Source: Semisulcospira habei (taxonomy: Eukaryota; Mollusca; Gastropoda; Semisulcospiridae). From it: a stretch of DNA of 64,000 bases. Below the pieces are notes generated by a model. It made no database searches, had not been told where the DNA came from, and worked only from the letters and a program-made list of their open reading frames with translations. Location of the stretch: assembly GCA_036245525.1 (NCBI GenBank), contig BTPG01000003.1, positions 207,111,342-207,175,341 of the forward strand, written 5' to 3'. Positions 58,001-64,000 of this stretch are shown piece after piece (the first letter of the stretch is position 1; the number at the start of each line of letters is the position of its first letter). Both the position numbers and the translations under genes were made by a program.

Positions 58001-58690
58001 CTTTGCAGACAGACTGTGCATTGAACAGACACAGTTTCAGGTTGGATGAGCCAGAAGAGGAAGAGGGAGAAGAAACGGACGAAGAAGAGGACAAAGGAAG
58101 AGGAGGGTGGGGAGGGGGGACAGAGGATGGAGGGGGAGGGAGGGATAGAGGGGGGAGGATGAAAAGACGGGGAAGGAGAACCAGGCAAGAAAGAGGATGC
58201 GAGAGGGGGGAGGGGGAGGGGGGAGGAGGAGGAAGGGGAGTGGGAAAAGCTGAGGTAGAGGGAGGGGGAGGGCGAAGGGGTGGAGAAAGGGGGGAAGAGA
58301 GGACGAGGAGGAAAAAGCAGGCGAAGGAGGAGGGGGTGAGGGGAGGAAGGGGGAGGAGGGCGGGGTGGGAGGGGGCGGCCGAGGAGAGCAGGGAGGGGTA
58401 GATGAGAAAGAGAGGAAAAGAAATGGGAGAAGAAGGAAGGGAGGTGGAGGAGGCGGGGCGAGGCGGAAGGGGTAGAACTGCATAGGAAAAGGGGAAGAAG
58501 TGTGTGGTTGTGTTTGTGGTGGTGAGTCCCGCCTTTTGCTAATTCCGCCCCTACGGCCTCTCTTTCGCGATCGGATGCCGCGTAAGGCATCTGCAACACT
58601 GTCAGTGGCACCGGCCGCGCGGTAGGTGGCGTGGCGACGTAGAGATAGCAGTTGTAGGCGTGTGTATCTGATGAGCATGATTGTTTGTGA
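55090..58690 (-). mobile_element. L2-like LINE E2, near full length
   Basis: The 3' end is TTAGAGTTATAATTATTATAAG-like sequence at about 55090-55150, with GCGC motifs as in E1. The element extends through RT and endonuclease to a CT-rich 5' region at 58100-58690. It is distinct in sequence from E1 (more Ser/Pro-rich). A (GT)n block follows at 58727. Confidence 0.8.
55266..58690 (-). pseudogene. L2-like LINE E2 polyprotein, frameshifted
   Basis: From the 5' end: a basic region (ALRGIRSRKRGRRGG, about 58550-58600), then a long Pro/Ser-rich stretch. The AP endonuclease follows (LKLCLFNAQSVCKDGKADVI at about 58000 and VVITETWL), continuing with HILLIDFNFHFD near 57560. Then come the linker, the RT ([20 protein letters not shown] at about 56590 and LYADDSQLL at about 56100), and the thumb and tail (LQRVQNNAARLVL, LLHWLPIPQRIQYK at 55560-55680, ending 55266). 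Frame changes lie near 57720, 56760, 56440, 56320 and 55850. It is inactive. Confidence 0.82.
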
Positions 58691-58726
58691 GGACAAGAAA
58701 GAGGAAGACGAGAAGTGGGTTCAGTA

Positions 58727-58785
<59 letters not shown>

Positions 58786-58796
58786 AGAGAGAGAGT

Positions 58797-58863
<67 letters not shown>
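58727..58863. repeat. (GT)n microsatellite with short GA interruption
   Basis: Two GT runs separated by GAGAGAGAGTAA near 58785-58798. Confidence 0.95.
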
Positions 58864-58864
<1 letters not shown>

Positions 58865-59016
58865 CGGTGTGTGCCGGTGTGTGTGTGAGCGGTGTGGTAG
58901 GGGAGCGACCTGATTTCCGGTCGGTCAGCGGCGAGATCGGGCAATGGCGCCGAAAGTGGGGAGGGCGAGATGTCGACCGGAGAGCACACGATTATTTACC
59001 TGTTGCAGGGGGGTGG

Positions 59017-59110
59017 ATTGACCATGATAATTCAAGGGTAGTGCCAGATTAGCTTGGCGCTTGAAGGCGCCAAGCTAATCTGGCACTACCCTTGAATTAT
59101 CATGGTCAAT
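59017..59110. repeat. Family B palindrome, copy B8
   Basis: Arms of 44 bp pair perfectly around a TTGAAG loop. The outermost ATTGACC/GGTCAAT pair differs from the ATCGACC/GGTCGAT of other copies in both arms at once. The TTAA ends are degraded. Confidence 0.8.
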
Positions 59111-59304
59111 CAATCCCTTGCTCTAGGGTGTTGGGGCTAAAAGAGTTTATTCTGACGTCGTACATTACGTCAAGGTTACCGATGAAATTACAAAAGAAAT
59201 ACAACATGTTCTGCTGTTAAATTACTGTTACGTTCGAGTCTTGTAATCATCTCTTCCCGTTATCACAACTACTTTAAATACAATTAAGGTAATAATATAC
59301 TAAC

Positions 59305-59439
59305 CTGCACACATGTTTCCAATGTATCCACCTTGGCAGCCTCCAGTGCACAATCCAGTATCATGCCCACAGTCATCCATGTTCACACAGTGACCACACA
59401 CCTCACTGCAGTTTGGGCCGTACAGTCCTCTAGGACATT
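59305..59439 (-). CDS. EGF-like exon of the receptor gene
   Basis: A 135-bp exon, acceptor TATTTACAG, donor GCAG/GTTAG, phase 1 at both ends. It encodes a Cys-rich module, CPRGLYGPNCSEVCGHC onward to GGYIGNMCA, with eight Cys in the spacing of EGF/laminin-type repeats as in MEGF- or SREC-like receptors. These bind ligands outside the cell. The phases allow it to follow the exon at 61016-61147 and precede the membrane exon at 48858-48960. Confidence 0.82.
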
Positions 59440-59589
59440 CTGTAAATACACGCATTCTCGCTTGTTACCGTTCATATGAGCACTCCCTCGTTTACGGCTA
59501 TGAAAGCTTTAACCCGCAAAGGTCTACCTGACGCAGACGGTGTTTTGGCAATCTTCGTTAAAGCAAGATAAATTATATATATATTATAT

Positions 59590-60004
59590 ATAAGTAGCGC
59601 AGTGGTTAAGGCGTCTGCCTCCAATGCCAAAGGTGCGAGGTTTGATACCGGGTTCCGGCGTTGCATTTTTCTCCTCTGGTAAGTGTCATCGTCTGCACGG
59701 GACATAGACGACCCCGGCCCCCACGAGTCCCCTGCTGCCTTGCAGGCCTGGCCGCTTGGCTGCGGAAAGGCTAAGGGAGGAAACCCCTGACATCAAAGCC
59801 CCCGTGTCTCCGGGGAAGGCTTTTGAGCCAGAGACTAAGACAAGGACAGTCTGATATAAAACCTACGACCCGAGGACCTCGATGCCACCGTCCCAGCTTG
59901 CTAGGCCATGGCAAACGAACCAAGGGTTTAAAGGGTGGAGCCAGTACTGCGCACACTGCACTCCACCAAAAAGCTCTACCGCGCAGGCTTTAGGAAACGC
60001 CCAC
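59590..60004 (+). mobile_element. tRNA-headed element fused to LINE A 5' UTR sequence (S2)
   Basis: The A box TAGCGCAGTGG (59595-59605) and B box GGTTTGATACC (59639-59649) form a Pol III promoter like that of S1. After the CTTTTCTCCTCTGGTAAGTG-type joint the sequence becomes LINE A 5' UTR (CTGCACGGGACATAGACGACC onward) for about 310 bp. It stops at CGCCCACG, where an (TTA)n/(TA)n tail follows. It has the length and layout of a SINE whose body equals a LINE leader. Confidence 0.7.
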
Positions 60005-60123
<119 letters not shown>

Positions 60124-60196
60124 AATTAAATTTAAAAAAATACAAATAAAATAAGCACACCTCTATGTCCCAGAAACATGGATTAAAGTAGCGGCA

Positions 60197-60304
60197 GCAA
60201 GAGGCATAGATCCTCATGAGCCCCCGCAACTGCGGGGGCTCATGATGATCTATACCTTTTGCAGATGGGTGTTGTTGAATTTTTCTTTGCAGTATACGGG
60301 TTAA
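60197..60304. mobile_element. Family A palindromic element, copy A10
   Basis: The hairpin core at 60197-60262 is almost perfect. The right end CAGTATACGGGTTAA finishes at TTAA 60301-60304. The left flank holds ATGTCCCAGAAACATGGATT, shared with A3 and A4. Confidence 0.7.
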
Positions 60305-60690
60305 AAGCAAATAGACCAAAGAAAAAACTCCTCATTAGACCACGGGACAGACGGTAAATAAACAAGATGCATGTGCTCGCAGTTCACATACGAATGCATG
60401 TTTTCTGGTCGGTGATGCTTATAACTCAACAATGGTTAACACATTTCGCGCGGCGGAGTGGGGGGGGGGGGGGTGGGAACCAACAGAACACACACCCAAC
60501 CTCAAGAGGTTATAGATTCTCTAGCAGTTGCGAGACCTTAAGAGATTTAAAACCAATGACGCGTATGCCTCGTGTTCTGTATAAAGCTCACTGAGGTCTT
60601 TGCAAAACTGCTTTTTAACATGAACTATTTACATTAGACTGAGGCTAAAGACAACAGGTAGAGACCCTTGACAGCAAGAAAGGTATTTCC
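60305..60690. other. Non-coding with a decayed family A copy
   Basis: A G run lies at about 60460-60472. A badly diverged family A core (CAAGAGGTTATAGATTCTCT) lies at about 60502-60550. Confidence 0.45.
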
Positions 60691-60873
60691 CAAATTTTGG
60701 AGGATTCATCTAACGATTATGCATCAGTTGCAGGAGAAAGATCGACCATGATAATTCAAGGGTAGTGCCAGATAAGCTTGGCGCTTTTTGGCGCCAAGCT
60801 AATCTGGCACTACCCTTGAAATATCACGATCGATCTATCTTCTGCTGTAGTGCGTCGGGGTTGAATGAGTTAA
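60690..60873. mobile_element. Family B palindromic element, copy B9 (inverted orientation)
   Basis: The core hairpin is at about 60736-60838 with GGCGC-TTTTT-GGCGCC at its centre. The side that is normally on the right (TTTCCCAAATTTTGGAGG) lies on the left. The other end is GGGTTGAATGAGTTAA with TTAA at 60870-60873. Confidence 0.7.
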
Positions 60874-61015
60874 TCTATACAGTTTGCACAAGTAACTTAT
60901 ATTAGGGAGGAAATATTCGTCGTGCCGACTTTGGCTTTAGTTGCCCCGCGCACGGCCAACGTCTGTCCGAACACCTTTTTCTCATTGGGATTTTTACACT
61001 TGAAGTCAGGTTTAC

Positions 61016-61147
61016 CTTCATTGCACTGTGGCGGCCACCATCCCGGTTTGCAAGTGCATTGTCCAGTGATTTTGTCACACGCGTCACCATCGCAGTTCTC
61101 GCTGCAGTTTAGGTTGCAGTCGGGTCCGTAGTAGCCGGGAAGGCAGT
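61016..61147 (-). CDS. EGF-like exon of the receptor gene
   Basis: A 132-bp exon, acceptor ATAAACAG, donor GAAG/GTAAAC, phase 1 at both ends. It encodes CLPGYYGPDCNLNCSENC onward to CTCKPGWWPPQCNE, an EGF/laminin-type module with a GYYGPDC signature. It is the most upstream recognised exon of the minus-strand gene, and more EGF exons probably lie to the right of the window. The family (MEGF, SREC or a mollusc-specific expansion) cannot be fixed from two modules. Confidence 0.82.
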
Positions 61148-61381
61148 CTGTTTATACAAGTTACATTACTCTAAATCAGAATCAGGTCAAAAACATTAGC
61201 AAGTTTCCCTTGACAGCAAACGCCCAAGCAGTACACACATGACACAAATCTGACCGAAACCCCAGTAGCCAAACATATTCGGGCCCACTACGCCTGCTAG
61301 ACGCGATCAGCACAGTCATCAAAGGTCCTTGAAACAATACCCCCAGTGGAGTATATGCGCCTTAAAATAATGTTCGGAATG

Positions 61382-61530
<149 letters not shown>

Positions 61531-61587
61531 TACAAGCTGTCCTGTAAACAAACAACATAATAGGAAAATAAACAGAGCATGCAAATA

Positions 61588-61592
61588 ATAAC

Positions 61593-61639
<47 letters not shown>

Positions 61640-61672
61640 GAAAAAGAAGAAGAAGAAGAAGAAGAAGAGGAA
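61588..61672. repeat. (AAT)n/(AAG)n tract, probable LINE F tail
   Basis: AAT units then AAG units lie downstream (in sense) of the minus-strand LINE F. They may derive from its 3' tail. Confidence 0.7.
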
Positions 61673-61929
61673 GAAAAACTACGGAAAAAAACTCAATAGG
61701 TGAATTAATGAAAGGAAAACAAAAATTGGTATTGGAGAATTAGTAACTGCCACCAACACAAAAGCAAATGAAATAAATGAGTGCATAGCATTAATATTAT
61801 ACTCAGCTAAGACAGTGTCAAAGAATCAGCAGCATCAAGAGCATATAGCGACACCGAGAAGACAAAAAATTATCAGTTTACAAATGTAAGGAGAAAGAGA
61901 AAATACTTGACGGTCACGTGTTATCAGCA

Positions 61930-63188
61930 GTAAGACTCTGATATGGCAAACTGTGAAGTCAGGCTGAATGGAAGTGCGTGTGCAAAACACGTTTAAAATA
62001 GGTTTTACCTGAATATGATTTAATGTTCAAAGGCAATGAGTTCCAGACAAAACTACCCGAAAATAGAAGGCTTGACTTGTAGAGATCTATCCTGGGTCGG
62101 GGTAAATGAAGCAAGCCATGTCTCGTGTGTAGCTGATGCCTAGGGCTGAAGTTAAATAGCGTGCACAGATATTCGGGGACTTGATAATGAAATATTTTGT
62201 GCATGAGGACGCATTTGTTAAATTGGAGTTGTTCCTTCCCAGTGGAAGCAGGCCAAGAGTTTTTATTTTTTCGTCTGTGGAAGTAGGGTTTGGAATAATT
62301 ATTTTAACTGAACGACGATATAGCGAGTTGATTTTTTTAAAATATGACGTTCGCTGCATTCGTCCCACGAAGAGGACGCATAGTCACAGTGGCTCTTAAT
62401 GTGTGCGTGAAAGAACAACGTACAGCACTTTGTACTAAGAATATGTCTACGTTTAGAGAGCAGAAATACATTCCTGGACAAGGTTTTGCACAAACTGTCG
62501 ATATGCGACGAACAATTGAGCTGGTCGTCAATTACAACTCCCAGTAGGCGGTGCTTGGATACCTTTTGGATAGGATTATTGTCAAGTGAAAGTATCAAAG
62601 GGGCAGGATGCAGCTGGCTTTTTGCGGGTTGTTATCAACATGCTTTTGGTTTTAGAAGTACTGAGTAGCATACGATTATGCGTACTCCAATCTGACACTT
62701 CGTCAAGACTTTGCTGGAGGATACAATTTAGCGTCGTGACACGATTGTCTGATGTATGCAGCGTTGAATCGTCAGCAAAGAGTTCACATTTTACCTTAGG
62801 ATTTGAGATGGAAAGAGGCAGGTCATTGATGAATAAAGAAAATAAAAGAGGCCCTAGGATAGATCCTTGGGGAACTCCGTGCCTCACTGTACCTTCTTTC
62901 GAATACCTTCCGTTCGAGTACACCTTCTGTCGGCGGCGATTTAGGTAGGAGGAGAAAAACGCTATAGAGTTCGAATCAAACTTATATACTGAAAGTTTCT
63001 TTAAAAGAATCTTGTGATCGACTAAATAAAATGCTTTGGTTAAGTCCAGAAAAACTGCACCATTTAATTTGGAATTGTTGATTGATGAGAGCCAAGAGTC
63101 AACGATGTGAACGAGTGCAGTATGACACGAGTGTTTAGGTCGAAAACCGGACTGAAGAAATATGAGTAGGCGTTGATTCTCCGAGAAT

Positions 63189-63190
<2 letters not shown>
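61930..63190 (-). mobile_element. LINE F, LINE C relative, strongly 5'-truncated
   Basis: Only the RT and C-terminal tail are present. The 5' truncation abuts (GA)n at 63191, as for both LINE C copies. The protein is related to LINE C but clearly a different family. Confidence 0.82.
61960..63190 (-). pseudogene. LINE F reverse transcriptase fragment
   Basis: It starts in the RT fingers (SGFRPKHSCHTA region near 63130). Motif A lies near 63040 and RHGVPQGSILGPLLFSLFIN near 62860. ELFADDSTLH is near 62780, HRLLGVVIDDQLN near 62540, and the tail RPRIDLYKSSLLFSG lies near 62070, ending at 61960. Frame changes occur near 62590, 62310 and 62110. It is inactive. Confidence 0.82.
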
Positions 63191-63283
<93 letters not shown>

Positions 63284-63329
63284 AGGGAGGAGAGAGAGAG
63301 AGAGAGACGAAGGGAGGGAGGGAGGGAGG

Positions 63330-63372
<43 letters not shown>

Positions 63373-63388
63373 GGATGGAGGGAGAGAG

Positions 63389-63484
<96 letters not shown>

Positions 63485-63521
63485 AGAGAGGGAGGGAGAG
63501 AGAGAGGGAGAGAGAATGAGA

Positions 63522-63611
<90 letters not shown>

Positions 63612-63625
63612 CAGAGAGAGAGAGA
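63191..63625. repeat. Long imperfect (GA)n array
   Basis: About 435 bp of GA units broken by GGGA and GAGC variants, between the 5' end of LINE F and the 3' tail of the next LINE. Confidence 0.95.
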
Positions 63626-63987
<362 letters not shown>

Positions 63988-64000
63988 AACGTTTATATTC

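Noticed and set aside
57886..58401. Gly/Arg/Glu-rich plus-strand frame
   Set aside because: Antisense of the CT-rich 5' region of L2-like E2.
59590..59662. A second tRNA gene
   Set aside because: Same SINE-type head without acceptor-stem pairing, fused to LINE leader sequence.

Overview
The window looks like a stretch of animal nuclear genome, most likely a mollusc or other lophotrochozoan and possibly a marine gastropod. That placement is an inference from the mix of non-LTR retrotransposon families, the tRNA-headed SINEs, the dense (GA)n, (CA)n, (TA)n and (ATT)n microsatellites, and short phase-1 EGF exons. Almost all coding potential belongs to mobile elements. The only host gene I can support is on the minus strand: two EGF-type exons (61016-61147 and 59305-59439) and a transmembrane exon (48858-48960), all phase compatible. 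A separate tyrosine-rich terminal exon (48337-48500) lies on the opposite strand.

The centrepiece is a Maverick/Polinton (28839-48290, about 19.5 kb; about 16 kb without its nested LINE). It has inverted repeats of about 1.13 kb and a 5-bp flanking repeat, AGGCT. It carries a major capsid candidate, a penton-like candidate, several small membrane or structural proteins, a retroviral-type integrase, a FtsK/HerA-type packaging ATPase and a protein-primed family B DNA polymerase. It is dead or damaged: a LINE (40161-43574) splits the polymerase at the palm and removed part of it, the integrase C-terminus is frameshifted, and no adenain-like protease was seen. One gene (35622-36257) has an open -1 frame behind a correctly phased A-AAA-AAG heptamer. 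That frame ends in PSAPPPDYY, a fused PSAP plus PPxY late-domain-like motif.

Four copies of one LINE family (LINE A: AP endonuclease, reverse transcriptase, C-terminal C2HC finger) are present. The copy at 3376-7301 is full length with a 9-bp target duplication and an intact 1075-codon ORF. The copy at 15764-19618 is a textbook twin-primed 5' inversion with a 9-bp duplication. The copy at 40161-43574 sits in the Polinton polymerase without a duplication. The copy at 50539-53560 sits in an L2-like LINE with an 8-bp duplication. Other LINEs are a second family (LINE C) whose truncated ends abut (TC)n, a full-length but frameshifted LINE D (21282-24571, 13-bp duplication), and two L2-like elements (49876-54920 and 55090-58690).

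Scattered through the non-LINE sequence are short palindromic elements ending in TTAACCC-type termini, which look piggyBac-like and non-autonomous. Family A (about 200 bp) has a 66-bp palindromic core. Family B (about 213 bp) has a palindromic core of about 96 bp. A third type carries about 14 copies of a 27-bp repeat between 48-bp inverted ends. Arms within a copy match each other even where copies differ, so arms appear to change together. Nesting gives a relative history: the Polinton landed in a family A element, a solo LTR landed in a family B element, and LINE A landed in both the Polinton and an L2-like element.
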